Source of the DNA: Amblyomma americanum
Lineage: Eukaryota; Arthropoda; Arachnida; Ixodida; Ixodidae
DNA: 64,000 nucleotides
NCBI RefSeq assembly: GCF_052857255.1
Contig: NC_135505.1
Coordinates: 30,472,597 to 30,536,596, forward strand
Direction: 5' to 3'
The notes under the pieces were generated by a model. The model saw only the letters and a list, made by a program, of their open reading frames with translations, had not been told where the DNA came from and made no database searches. Shown in pieces: positions 49,401 to 61,369 of this stretch (position 1 is its first letter; each line of letters starts with the position of its first letter). Made by a program: the position numbers and the translations under genes.

Positions 49401-52400
49401 TCGACGGAGCGAAGTGCTTTGAAGGACTGAGCTTTCTGGCCGCCATGGAGACCCTGTATGCTGCGTACTTTTGTCTCAACATGAAATACAATCAAGAAGT
49501 GCAAGCCACATTGGAATTCATTCAGAGGTAACCACATAAATTTTTCTCTTATTGTGTGTAGACAAGTTTTTATCATATCTATCTCTTTATGACTGTTGCA
49601 GTATATACTCAGTAAGACGTGAGGAAAAAATAGCATGTAAACTGCATATGCCTGGCATCCCTCCTGGAGCATCTCGACATTGTTGCGATTCAATGTGCAC
49701 GTGCATTTTGTGCATACTTTGACAACCTTAATAACACGAACTGATGGGCGAGTTGGTCTAACACCACGGTGAAACAGTGCAGTGGCATACGGACAAAAAA
49801 AGAAAGTAACTACTAATCTTCACTAGGTGGCTGGATGGCACATTCTCTCATGTGAGCTGAGCATACGTGAAGGCACTGGGAGTTGGATGGCTTGTGTCAG
49901 AAGACGGAAGGCTGCTGTGCTTTTCAGTGAACGCAACCACAGCTTTCATCCTTTCGTACATAGTTTTTATGCCACTCTCTGGTGGCAACTGCTGTTGTAT
50001 CACAGAAATAAGAAATATGAACACGAGAAATGTGAGCATTGCTTGTCAAACCTTTCAGTTTCAGGGAAATCCAGGAAAATATCCATGCAAATGCTGCGGT
50101 AAAGAGGTGCTTGCATAGCACTCTGCGTTCTTTTCTTCAGAGTGCAATGGAGTACTAGTAGAATGACAATGAGGCTAAGGTCATCTTATAACTGAATTTT
50201 CGCATAGCAGAGAATAGGCGAACGATGACAGAAACCAGGGCACCCGTCCTTTGAACAGCCACTCGATTTTAAATACTCCAAATATACAGCGCTAGAAGTT
50301 ACAAACAGCCGATGTCTCCTGACATCGATGGTGGATGAAGATGTTTATTGCTTTAAGCGTTCATTTAGCTACCGGACATGCCTATAGCACAGCCAAGTTT
50401 ATCTAGCGGCACCTACCTGAAGCACGCAAAATAGTTTTTGGGCTAGTCATGAGCTAAAGGAACGGCTTGTGAGAACGATGAATATTTACAGCAGCATGTG
50501 CCATTTTAGATATGTGCAGCGCGAGAGAAATGGCCAACAGGAGAGAGTGATAGAGGACATGCGCTGCTTTAAGCCAACTGCACCAAGCCCCATGAATAAA
50601 AGCCATTCAGGCATAGTACTTTATCTGCTACAATACAAAGCAGTACTTGATACCCTCGTGTACCAGGACGCCACTGACGTCACATTGGGTAGTAGGTACA
50701 TCCTCTGTCGGCTTCGCTCGAAAGAATACAACTTGGCAAAGTGGTTGGCTAGCTGCGGAAGTTTTCCACTTACTACATGACAATAAAAATCAACGTTTGC
50801 AACCTGGTAACTGCAACATAATAAGTGGTATCACGCAAATCAGAACTTGAATACTAAGCAAAACTTCATGCTGGGCTTCGTGGTGCATATTATTAGACGG
50901 GTATTTTGTAGTGCAACAGGACGACACAGAGCCTAGGAGACAAGGCTCTAGATTGCCTATAGCGCTGTCATGTCGTCGGCTCTCCTACTTGTTGTCCAGT
51001 TGCACTCTGAAGGACCCTTCTTCCTGAAATGTCTTTCTCAAAAACTTTTCTAGTCTTCTTGCATAGTTGATGGCGTAACAACCACGCATTGTTGTGAAAA
51101 AAGACAAAAGTGACGGAAAGACGAGATGTGTAATGAATGATGCGAAATGGAAACCTCAGAACTTTGCTGATGTCCCATTCAGTGTACTGTGAAAGGCTGG
51201 CTTCTGGGACAAGCCCATTCACTTACAGTGACTTCATGCTCAGGCATCTTTTGCATCATTCAGCCCCTTAGTGGAGACCAGTGGATGTAACGCACTGATT
51301 CACTAATGTACAGGAGTGCTACGCCCTTTCTTTGCTTTGTTTGCATGCCATTGCAATGTTTCACCATTGTGTTAAGACAACCTGCCAGGCAATGTGGTTT
51401 AATTACAGAATGATGTCAAGTTGGCTACACTTTATTCGGAGTCTTTTTCTGTAGCCCTACATCAACTTTTTGCAAAGAAAATCTGTGCAGGATTTTCATT
51501 TCGCATTTTCCAAGCTGTCATTTGCTGTGCTTGAGGTCACAATAAAATTTAAGGACGCGTTGCTTTCCATTTATGTTGAAAGAGTAATGTGGTGCATTGG
51601 AAATAACGTTCCATATTGCAATTTAATAACGTAAGTCGAAGTGCTACATCTAAGATGAAATTTCAGGCTCGTGTACTTGAGACGTATATTCTGCTGGTGT
51701 GAATGCTACGGGATAGCCAACTCTTGAAGCTGCATAATAATATCTAAATGTTCAGTATAGTATTGAAGTGCGTACTTTTGTAATATGCATCTCTATGTTT
51801 AGCTATCAGATTACATGATTTGTACTACCATTTTCAGGATGAGATGCATAAAGACAATGGACTGGTAAAACAAACTGAAGTTTATGTAGGAAGGTGTAAT
51901 GGGCAAATGCCTTGACTTCAGTACTAAAAAACTGTACCCTCTATAGGTGTCTTGTTTGTGATGAATGCTTCTTCTTTTAACTAAAAGAATAAGGAAACAG
52001 CCACTCACGTGCACTTGAGCACCCTGGTTATGATTAACATCATCGTTAGCTAGATTTTCAAGTTCATCACAAGTGTTTGGAGGTACATTTCGCTGTCAGT
52101 CTGGATGCTTAACTGTCTGTAATCATCCTCAAGATGTCTTTTCTGTTCTTTGAAACAAGTATAACAGGGCTTTCGTAAATGAAAGAAATGCTTCACAGTT
52201 GTGATTTTTTCTGTAAGAATCAAACATCTGTCATTTCCTTATGTTGGTGTCTCATGTTCAAGGAACATGGCAAAGAAAGGAAAAGTAAATGTGTGGGAAT
52301 GTGTGTCCCAGCATAGCACAGGCTTATTCCAATAATCAAATTGACAAAAAAATACCAAAGGTACCAAAGGCCAATAATATACCAAAGCAAAAAAAAAAAT

Positions 52401-55014
52401 GCCAAAAGCCAAAAAAAGCCAAAGGTAAAAAACCCTGTTCACTATGTTTTTGTCTGCTAATTGAAAATATGCCATTCAATTTCATTATGTTATGTAATAT
52501 GCAAGATTTTGGAGAGAAATTGTAAGAAATTTTGCTGGAGGAAACTTGTTAAAAGGCATGCCATTCATTTGTAGTTACGTCAGGGAACGCAATAAGGGTA
52601 AAATTATCATCTTATCATAGAAATTAAGTTGTTGGTGTTTGAAGTTGCCATTTCAGAAACGGGAAGGCAAATGTTTACACATTCTTGTTTTTAAAATGGC
52701 AACACAAGAACCTTATAACTCAAGTTATATGATAGGCAGGATGATTTTACCTTTTGTCGATGTCAAGACAAAAATAATAGCATGCGTTTCAGCAAGCTTT
52801 CTGCAGCAAAATTTCTTAGTTTCTCTCCAAAATCTTACTTAACATATAAGTGCACAAGGACTAGATGTCTATAAAATTCAGGGACATATTTGGAATCACC
52901 GTGTAGAAACACGTTCCATGGAATTTTCATAGTTGTGACTATGGAAATTTTTTTTCTAAGACCAGCTTCCCTGCTTTCATGGGTTGCATGTGACATCACA
53001 GATGCCATGATTGAGTCCAAGGCATAGCTTCTGCAGTGAAGGTCAGAGCAGGCGGTAACACGTGGATTTAAAAATGCTCAGGTTTCCGCAGTGACTGTTT
53101 TCAAACATGGAGCTGCTATGAGGGTACTACACATGTACAGTGATTTATAACTAGGAATCAGTGATTATACTGCAGTTCACTCCTCACATGTCGAGGCTAT
53201 TGTTCGGTTCATGAAGTATAAATAGCATCAAGAAAAAATACGATTATAAATAATTTAGCTGCAATAGGGAAATACTACAAGGTAATTCATATATACTAAT
53301 GCCTAATACATGATTTGAAAAAAGAAAACATGCAAGCAATATTTTGGTATCTGCTGTTCTTGAATTCATGTTGGGCATGTCTTATGTAAGCCTGCAGTTT
53401 AGCAAGGCGGCTAGGAAAGAATATTTTCATATTCTTACTGCACTTGAGCTGGCCCTCCTGGAGAGATGAGTTGTAATTTAATGTGCTGTAGTTGCAAAGT
53501 AAGTCTTGGGAAATGTGCTAGTTTTTTTCTATTCTCCACACCCAGCAAGAGTTGTGCTAAAAGACAACATGCACACACGTGCGCTCAACCTGTCTGCTTA
53601 TTGTGTATAGTGCTTTAGGGTAGTTCTTCATGGCCTTCCTGAAATCTTAAAGGCTAGCATTTATGTGACTATGGCTCAGTTAATAACTTTCTTAAGCTAC
53701 ATTAATCATTTGGCTCAGTATTAAAATCAGAGCTCAACTGCATTGGCTAGTCATGTGTAAGATCCCTAGTTTTTGAAAAAAAAAACCCCTGATTTTAGCA
53801 TTTCTGTGCAATGGTGTGCTAGCAGCCACATTATCTTTTCTGGACGATATTGTGCCTTCAGTAATCAGTACGATGACGTAACGATAGGAATGCTATTGTT
53901 TGTCACGTGACTTATCATGAAGGGTACAACCTGGCAATGAAAAAAGTTCAGCTGATGCCTTGATATATTTGCTACCGTTCTGCTCATGCAAACTAGCACA
54001 AGTGCTGCGGCTCTGGCAGCAATGCTCTCACACTCTTGTATGAGGTTTACAGCATGGGCACCTGCCAAAAGCAGTACTACCGTATATGTATGCACAAATG
54101 CAGCACGAGTTTATTTTTAAAATCATATGCTTTAGAAAGCACCTCACGTTATATTGGATCCAAGGTATAAATACAGAGCAATTTTTTTTCTAACTTTTTT
54201 ACACCCATAGCGAGCTCTCCCAACAGACTATTGAGCTGCGAGAGTAAGCCAACTTTTTGGTGGCCAGGAACGTGGAAAGGAAACCGTGCAGACTACTGAG
54301 AAAGAATAGAAGGCACTGAAAGAGCCTTGAGTAGTATGGAAGGAAAAAAATTGCTAACAAGCACAGAGCTGTGCCGCATGGACCATGAAGCAGTGAGAAA
54401 AGGAAGCGATGGCATGCGAGCCATTGCTGTAAGGCTGCGGAGAATATTGCAGATTCTTCATATGGAATTCACAGAATTCAAAACTTTTTCTTAAAATTAG
54501 AAGCTTAGGCATGTGGCAGCAACAGCACTGTACTGCTGTGCAGCAACAGCATGCACAAGGAATATCTCTGGCACCAGAAATTTGCTGTGTAAAGCATGCT
54601 AAATCAGAATGCTGTAACTGCAGTATTGCTATTACTGTTGCCTGCCTAATGCTGGAGGCATTTGCTTTCTTGGCATCGCAGCATCTCTGCCTCTGTGTTT
54701 TGTGATACATGGTTTTTCTTGAAAAGCTAGTGTAACCATGTAAATGATGTTAACATGAACCCTTATTTCCACAGAAGTGGCGCAAAGGCGGATCTACATT
54801 TAGACTGGCCCTATAATTCTGCACTTCTTAATTCGGATGATCTAGCTTCTTAATATGTCTTATTCTTTTCAGGCAACTAGTGGGCATGAACCCAGAGGAA
54901 GGGAGCCGGCAGTTGAACCGGAGGATCACCTCAGTCCACCCAAAAGTGCACAGCGCCCTTCAGCAGCTTGACAAATTTAAAAAAAAGTGGCAAGATTGCA
55001 TGTCTCGGATTTAG
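46315..55014 (+). CDS. Multi-exon gene, uncharacterised family with CIDE-N-like start and SAMD3-like C-terminus
   Basis: Exons inferred: 46315-46444, 48120-48304 (or 48332), 49359-49527 and 54873-55014, stop TAG 55012-55014. The pieces are VFLEDGTELDEESFKYMQEN (like the end of a CIDE-N domain), DLEVLYAFLRQSLKGDEALQ...GRPKALLSGVFPLLGIFFKE, then TVTLDGAKCFEGLSFLAAME..YAAYFCLNMKY..EVQATLEFIQR and QLVGMNPEEGSRQLNRRITS...ALQQLDKFKKKWQ. The last two match from memory the C-terminal region of multi-copy SAMD3-like uncharacterised proteins of fish and invertebrates. Function is unknown. Upstream coding exons and the usual central region were not found, and the third junction has a phase problem, so it may be a partial or decaying copy. 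Confidence 0.6.
48120..48304 (+). CDS. Exon of SAMD3-like gene
   Basis: The acceptor is agaaattgcag|AC at 48119/48120, whose two bases complete the codon begun at 46444. It encodes DLEVLYAFLRQSLKGDEALQ...FFKEKTEFLFSVFE. The best donor, GAG|gtgaga at 48304/48305, leaves phase 0, which does not fit the next exon. A weaker donor, CTCG|gtagcc at 48332/48333, leaves phase 1 and does fit, adding VRLLRGWIL. Confidence 0.65.
49359..49527 (+). CDS. Exon of SAMD3-like gene, conserved C-terminal domain part 1
   Basis: The acceptor is ttttcttttcag|GC at 49358/49359 and the donor CAGAG|gtaacc at 49527/49528 (phase 2). Only the frame starting with two bases is open: TSIFDCDCTCTVTLDGAKCF...AYFCLNMKYNQEVQATLEFI then QR. 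The TLEFIQR ending joins QLVGMNPEEG of the next exon exactly as in the family. Confidence 0.75.
49528..54872. other. 5.3-kb AT-rich intron
   Basis: Read on both strands; no exon, transposon or RNA was recognised. The short Lys-rich frame at 52289-52525 runs through an A-rich tract and is not convincing. Confidence 0.5.
54873..55014 (+). CDS. Terminal exon of SAMD3-like gene
   Basis: The acceptor is tattcttttcag|G at 54872/54873; the first base completes Arg. The product is QLVGMNPEEGSRQLNRRITS...HPKVHSALQQLDKFKKKWQD.. with TAG at 55012-55014. A 5.3-kb intron precedes it. Confidence 0.75.
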
Positions 55015-55187
55015 TGTGTTTGTGAACTTTGAACTTTCATTTTGGATTTATTGCGTAGCTCAGATTACGAAATCTGATATCGGAAGTTAGATATTGGAAA
55101 TTAGATTCGATTTGCAAGTACATGCATAATGTATATCATTTGATGTGTAGATTGTTTTTGCTATTTTTGTACCTTTTTGGGTTCTTA

Positions 55188-55193
55188 ATTAAA
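55188..55193 (+). terminator. ATTAAA poly(A) signal
   Basis: ATTAAA lies 174 bp after the TAG stop and just before the RTE LINE insertion, a plausible 3' end for the SAMD3-like gene. Confidence 0.4.
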
Positions 55194-55304
55194 ACTGTTT
55201 CACACTAATTCGCTTCTATGCAACTTTATCACTTCCTAGATTGTGTTTGAAGGAGGTGCAAAATACCACACGCAAGCTCATCATCATCATCATCATCAGC
55301 CTTA

Positions 55305-57060
55305 CTACACCCACTGCAGGGCAAAGGCCTCTCCCATGTCTCGCCAATTAACCCTATCTTTTGCCAGCTGCATCCACCCTTTGCCTGCAAACTTCTTAAT
55401 CTCATCTGCCCACCTAACCTTCTGCCGCCCCCTGCTCCGCTTACTTTCTCTTGGAATCCACTCCGTTACCCTTAAGGACCAGCGGTTATCTTGCCTTCGC
55501 ATTACATGCCCTGCCCAAGCCCATTTCTTTCTCTTGATTTCGACTAGGATGTCATTAACCCGTGTTTGTTCCCTCACCCACTCTGCCCGCTTCCGATCTC
55601 TTAACGTTACACCTATCATTTTTCTTTCCGTGGCTCGCTGCGTTGTCCTTAACTTAAGCTGAACTCTTTTCGTTAGCCTCCACGTTTCTGCCCCGTAGGT
55701 GAGTACCGGTAAGATTATGCTGTTGTACACTTTCCTCTTGAGGGAAATTGGTAAACTGCCACTCATGATCTGCGAGAATTTGCCATATGCGCTCCACCCC
55801 ATTCTTATCCTTCTAGTTATCTCCCTCTCATGATCCGGATCAGCTGTCACTACCTGCCCTAAGTAGACGTATTCCGTCACAATTTCTAGGCTCTCACTGC
55901 CGATTGTGAACTGTTGTTCCCTTGCTAGGCTGTTGAACATTACCTTGGTTTTCTGCATGTTAATTTTTAGACCCATCAATCTGCTCTGCCTGTCTAACTC
56001 ATTGATCATGATTTGCAGTTCACCTCCTGAGTGACTCAGCAAGGCAATGTCATCAGCAAATGGCAGATTATTTACGTATTCTCCATTTATTCTTATTCCC
56101 AAATGTTCCCAATTCAGGCCTCGAAATACCTCCTGTAAACATGCTGTGAACAGCATTGGCGAGATCGTGTCTCCTTGCCTGACGCCCTTCCTTATTGGAA
56201 TTTTATTGCTGACTTTATGGAGGACTATAGTAGCTGCGCAGTTGCTATATATATCTTCCAGTATTTTGACATAAGGCTCTTCTACCCCCTGATTACGCAA
56301 TGCCTGTATGACTGCTGAGGTGTCCACCGAGTCGAATGCTTTCTCGTAATCAATGAAAGCTATATATAGAGGTTGAATATATTCTGCGCATTTCTCTATC
56401 ACCTGATTGATAGTGTGAATATCATCTATTGTGGAATATCCTTTACGAAAGCCTGCCTGATCATTTGGTTGATTAAAGTCTAACGAGGCCCTCACTCTAT
56501 TAGCGATTTCCTTAGTAAATACTTTGTAGGCAACGGATAGTAAGCTGATCGGCCCGTAATTTTTCAAGTCCTTGGCGTCTCCCTTCTTATGAATTAAGAT
56601 AATGTTTGCATTCTTCCAAGCTTCTGGTACAGTCGAGGTCATAAGGCATTGCGTATACAGGGTGGCTAGTTTTTCTAGCACGATGTCCCCTCCATCCTTC
56701 AACAGATCTGCTGTTACCTGATCCTCGCCAGCTGCTTTTCCCCTTTTCATTGCTTCTAAGGCTTTCTTTACTTCATCTTTCGTTACTGGCGGGATGACGC
56801 ATTGCTGTGCACTGCTGTCTTTCTCATTAACGCTCTGATTACATTGGCTACTGTACAGGTCTGTGTAGAACTCTTCGGCTACGTTAACTATCTTATCCAT
56901 ATTGCTAATGACATTGCCCTGCTTGTCTCTTAATTCATACATCTGGTTTTTACCTATGCCTAGTTTCCTCTTCACTGTTTCTAGGCTACCTCCGTTCTTT
57001 ATAGCATGCTCGATTTTCTCCATATTAAACTTCCTTATGTTGGCTACCTTGCACTTATTT
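55305..57060 (-). pseudogene. RTE LINE reverse transcriptase and C-terminal domain
   Basis: A 572-residue open frame (57023-55305) with blocks ANIILIHKKGDAKDLKNYGP, QAGFRKGYSTIDDIHTI, YIAFIDYEKAFDSVDTSAVI, GVRQGDTISPMLFTACLQEV, the active-site LPFADDIALLSH, and INMQKTKVMFN, then a C-terminal region ending EAFALQWV. All RT core motifs are intact. A frameshift near 57055 separates it from the endonuclease part, whose sequence continues naturally into INKCKVANIRKFNMEKIEHA in this frame. Confidence 0.85.
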
Positions 57061-58115
57061 ATTAACTTTGATAGCTCCGTTAGTTTTATCGGTAGGGTTA
57101 GATGCCCTCATGTTTTGGCGCTTCTTAATCAGATCTTTCGTCACCTGAGATAGCTTCCTGGTATCCTTTCGAACTGTCCTACCGCCTGCTTCTACTGTGC
57201 ACTCCGTAATTATTGATGTCAGATTATCGTGCATTGAATAAACATAAAGATCATCTTCCTCAGTTAAAGCCGAATATCTGTTTTGCAGCGCTATCCTAAA
57301 CTCCTGTGCTTTCCCTCTTACGGCTAACTCGTTAATGGTCTTCTTCACTAGCTTCTTCCGATCCCTCTTCAAGTCTAAGCTAATTCTAGACCTTACCATT
57401 CTGTGGTCGCTACAACGCACCTTTCCGAGGACGGCCACATCCTGAATGATGCCAGGTTTAGCGCATAGTATGAAGTCGATTTCATTTTTAATCTCACCAT
57501 TGGGGCTCTTCCAGGTCCACTTCCTGTTTTCTCGTTTGCAGAATAAGGTATTCATGATCCGTAAATTATTTCTATCCGCGAATTCGATTAATAACTCTCC
57601 CCTGCTATTTCTAGAGCCTATCCCATAGTCACCTACCGCGTGGTCGTCAGCCTGCTTCTTGCCCACCTTCACATTGAAGTCGCCCATCAGTACAGTGTAC
57701 TGCGATTTTACTTTATTCATTGCTGATTCTACGTCCTCATAGAAACTTTCAACGGTCTGGTCATCATGGTTGGTTGGATGTGGGTGCGTAGGCCTGCACC
57801 ACTTTCAGCTTGTACCTCCTATTCAGCCTAATTACTATAGCTGCTACCCTCTCGGTAATACTGTAGAACTCCTCTACGTTGCCAGCTATATTCTTATTAA
57901 TGAGGAATCCCACACCAAGTTCTCGTCTATCCTCTAACCCGCGATAGCACAATATGTGTCCGTCCTTTAGTACTGTATACGCCTCACCTGTCCTCCTAAC
58001 TTCGCTAAGCCCTATCACATCCCATTTAATTCCCGCTAGTTCCTCAAACAGCACTGCTAGGCTAGCCTCACTAGCTAAAGTTCTAGCGTTAAACGTTGCC
58101 AGGTTCAGATTCCAA
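57055..58115 (-). pseudogene. RTE LINE endonuclease domain, frameshifted
   Basis: Two frames. 58115-57764 has LNLATFNARTLASEASLAVL, WDVIGLSEVRRTGEAYTVLK, GVGFLINK and VVQAYAPTSN. 57720-57055 has YTVLMGDFNVKVGKKQADDH, GELLIEFADRNNLRIMNTLF, NEIDFILCA and VRCSDHRMV. These are the N, E, GDFN and SDHR catalytic blocks, all present. One indel near 57770, between APTSN and the following HDDQT stretch, separates the frames. Confidence 0.82.
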
Positions 58116-58134
58116 TGGCGGCCTGTCCGGTGCA

Positions 58135-58410
58135 GCGATGGAGCGATGCAGCGATGGCGTAGAGGTAGAACATCCGCCTCGCGTGCAAGAGGACCGGGGT
58201 TCAAATCCTGGTGCCGCGCAATTCTCCACCGGGTTTAAAAAAAACAAAAATCCGCGTGTCGATGGAATTGCATAACCAGGCCTGGAGTGCGGCCTGATCT
58301 CGGTGACCAGAACCGATAACGCACTCTCTCACCAGAGCAGGATTTGGCCACCCTGGTGTAGTACTTGGCCACAACCTTCTATGATCAAACCTTCTATGAT
58401 CAAACACGCA
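58135..58410 (+). repeat. tRNA-derived SINE
   Basis: GATGGCGTAGAGGTAGAACA is an A box and GGGGTTCAAATCCTGGTGCC a B box, with tRNA-Ala/Val-like spacing. An A-rich link (TTTAAAAAAAACAAAAA) follows, then a body with CCAGGCCTGGAGTGCGGCCT. It abuts the 5' end of the RTE element. The tandem GAGCGATGCAGCGATGG just before it suggests a duplicated boundary. Confidence 0.7.
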
Positions 58411-58983
58411 AGCTATTTACTTTCAAAGTGTGTTCATTTTGGTACGTAATCTGTGTGCAGAAAAATTTGCATGCTACAGTCATGACACATTTACCATGCA
58501 TAGCATGCCTCTTACCTAAACGTGGGCCTGGCTCCGATCAGAAAATACAGGAGTGTAATGCGTATTGTGTCATCAAGCATTAAACAGCATGTGTTCAGTC
58601 AGCTTTCAAAGATGAACATGGGCTGCTCATAAATGCTATGGGACATGCGTATGTTAGCATCTTTGCAGTGGAATGTACAGTGCAGCATGAGAACAGAACG
58701 TGATATGTAGTCATATAACACAGATCCTGTCATGTTAACTTGGTTACAGCACTCATGCCATACATTGTTGTGATGGTTGGTGTTATGTTGACATAACAGC
58801 ACATACACCGTGGCATACAGAACATTTGACATCATAACAGGGTACGTAGCGTGTGTGCGCTAACCTTGCCGCAAAATGCACCGCACCACTTTACCACAGG
58901 GTGTGTGCACAACGGAGTGGTGCAGCACATGTTGCAGCAACAAGGTTAGCGGCCACATGTCCTGTATTTATGCGGGATTTCTT
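58411..58983. other. Right end of the 15-kb insert
   Basis: About 570 bp without coding potential. ACATGTTGCAGCAACAAGGT forms a small palindrome near 58927. The last bases before the Gypsy sequence are ...GGGATTTCTTACA. Confidence 0.4.
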
Positions 58984-60842
58984 ACAGTGGCGCGGGCAAG
59001 CTGTCGGCATTCTTCGGCATAAGTTGCGGCTTGAGAAAGAGTTGTAAATTCGGAAGCATCAGGGCGGTAAGGTAGAATGATGTCCATTGTGCCAGGAGAC
59101 TCACGGCCGTACAGGAGAAAGTACGGAGAATCCTGTGGTGGCTTGAGCAGCGGAGTTATAAGCGTATGTGACAAAAGGGAGAACGCGGTCCCAGTTACAA
59201 TGGCCGGAAGCAACATACATGGCCAGCATGTCGCCGAGGGTGCGGTTAAAAAGCTCAACCATGCCATTTGGGGACGGTAGGCGGAGCTGGTGCGGTGAAC
59301 AACGTTGCATTCCTGATGGAGAGCTTCTACAACTTCTGAGAGGAAGGCCGGACCTCTATCACTGAGCAGCTCTTTGGGCGCACCATGGCAAAGAATGATG
59401 CGATGGAGAATGAAGGATGCAATGTCGTGGGCTGGAGCGGATGGTAAAGGCGATGTTTCAGCGTAACATGTAAGGTGGTTGATGGCAACGATTATCCAGC
59501 GGTTCCCGGTTGATGTGCTGTGAAGAGGGCCGTAGAGGTCGATGCCAACACGCTCAAAGGGCTGTACTGGGCAAGGCAGCGGCTGCATAGGAGCGGCGGG
59601 TCGGCGAGGTGGATGTTTTCGTTGCTGGCATGCGGTGCAGGACTGAACGAACTGGCGGACGTAACGGGCCATCCCACGCCAGTAGTACCGCTGTCGTAGA
59701 CGGGTGAAAGTCTTCAAGAATCCGGCATGGGCACACTGGCGATCATCGTGGTAGGAAGAGAAAATGAAGGAGCGCAGATGTGTCGGAATGACGAGAAGCC
59801 ACTTGCGACCATCCGGGAGATAGTTGCGGCGGTAAAGGAGCTCGTCTCGGATGGCGAAATGGTGGGACTGACGACGGAGAGCACGGGAAGGAGGTCGAGA
59901 CGATTGGCCAGATAGGAGATCAAAAAGGCAAGTGATCCACGGGTCTTTGCGTTGCTCGGAAGCCATATCAGCGAACTCAAACTTCAAAGAAGGCAGGGCG
60001 GATATACAAGGCGCTGCCTCAGATGGTACAGGGGAACGTGAGAGGGCGTCAGCATCGGCATGTTTGCGGCCGGAACGATAGATAACGCGAATTTCGTACT
60101 CTTGGAGTCGCAGAGCCCATCGCGCCAGTCGACCAGAGGGATCTTTCAAAGAGGACCGCCAGCAGAGGGCGTGGTGATCGGTGACAACGTCAAAAGGGCG
60201 CCCGTACAGGTAGGGGCGAAATTTGACGATCGCCCAAAGGATGGCTAAACACTCCTTCTCGGTGACAGAATAGTTGGCTTCAGCTTTTGTGAGTGTCCGG
60301 CTAGCGTAAGCGACAACGTATTCGTCAAAGCCTTGCTTGCGATGAGCGAGAACTGCACCGAGGCCGACGCCGCTGGCATCGGTGTGGAGTTCCGTTGGAG
60401 AACGAGGGTCGAAGTGATGCAGAATTGGTGGAGTGGTGAGGAGGCGACGGAGTGTCGTGAACGCTTCATCACAGGCTGGCGACCAGGCCGAAAGGTCGTG
60501 GCTGGAAAGGAGCTTGTTCAGGGGGTTGACGATAGTGGTAAAATTGCGGACAAAGCGGCGGAAGTAGCAACAGAGGCCGACGAAGCTGCGGAGGTCTTTT
60601 ACAGAAGTGGGCTTTGGAAATTCGGCCACAGCTCGCAACTTGGCCGGATCCGGGAGAACGCCATCTTTCGACACATGTCCGAGAATGGTGAGCTGTCGAG
60701 CTCCGAAGCGGCACTTTTTCAAATTAGTTGGAGGCCAGCGTCGGCCATGCAGCGAAGAACAGTCTCGAGGCGCTGGAGGTGAGACGGAAAGTTCGGGGAA
60801 AAGATTACAACGTCGTCTAGATAACAAAGGCATGTGTGCCAT
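58984..60842 (-). pseudogene. Gypsy pol: RNase H and integrase
   Basis: A long frame reads through the RT thumb ([14 protein letters not shown]), RNase H ([42 protein letters not shown]) and integrase (a zinc-binding region ending [37 protein letters not shown]). Around 59310-59100 the frame changes and then returns: the segment with [15 protein letters not shown], carrying the catalytic Glu, is in another frame. The block stops after [10 protein letters not shown] at 58984, where the insert begins. It is inactive in this copy. Confidence 0.85.
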
Positions 60843-61369
60843 TTGAGCCCTCGGAGTATGTTCATCATGCGCTCGAATGTGGCGGGTGCATTGCGGAGGC
60901 CGAAGGGCATGACATTAAATTCATAGAGCCCGTCGGGTGTGACGAATGCAGGCTTTGGGCGATCGGCCTCCGCCATCGGCACCTGCCAGTAACCGGAGCG
61001 CAAGTCCAATGAAGAAAACTCGGAGCCCTGCAGGCAGTCAAGGGCATCGTCGATACGGGGGAGAGGGTAAACGTCCTTGCGTGTAATCTTATTCAGACGA
61101 CGGTAGTCCACGCAAAAACGGATGGAACCGTACTTTTTCTTGACCAGAACCACTGACGATGCCCACGGGCTGTGCGACGGTTGTATCACGTGACGTTGGA
61201 GCATGTCGGTCACCTGGGCGTCAATGATGCTGTGCTCAGCGGCTGACACGCGGTACGGACGTTGGCGCAAAGGGGCATGGGTTCCAGTAGTGGGTAACGG
61301 TGGTGGTGCGGCCCAAGGAAGGTTGCTGGTAGTCAAACGAAGCTTGAAAACGCTGCAGAACGGCGACAA
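60719..61369 (-). pseudogene. Gypsy pol: reverse transcriptase
   Basis: A 216-residue frame with [77 protein letters not shown] and the active site [11 protein letters not shown]. All core RT motifs are intact. It overlaps the downstream RNase H frame by a shift at about 60840-60720. Confidence 0.88.

Larger units (their letters stand above)
55272..58120 (-). mobile_element. Nearly complete RTE-clade LINE
   Basis: The 3' end is the (TGATGATG)n motif at about 55277-55296 on the + strand as CATCATCATCATCAGCC. The element encodes an endonuclease and RT in one ORF, as RTE elements do. Homologous fragments are at 6733-7750 and 36653-36806. The 5' end is near 58115, where a SINE begins. It lies inside the insert that splits Gypsy and downstream of the SAMD3-like gene, in reverse orientation to it. 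Confidence 0.88.

Noticed and set aside
58140..58204. NPGP at the start of the RTE frame (MNPGP) as another 2A motif
   Set aside because: It lacks the D-x-E-x part and is the antisense of the SINE's tRNA-like B-box region, upstream of the real endonuclease start.
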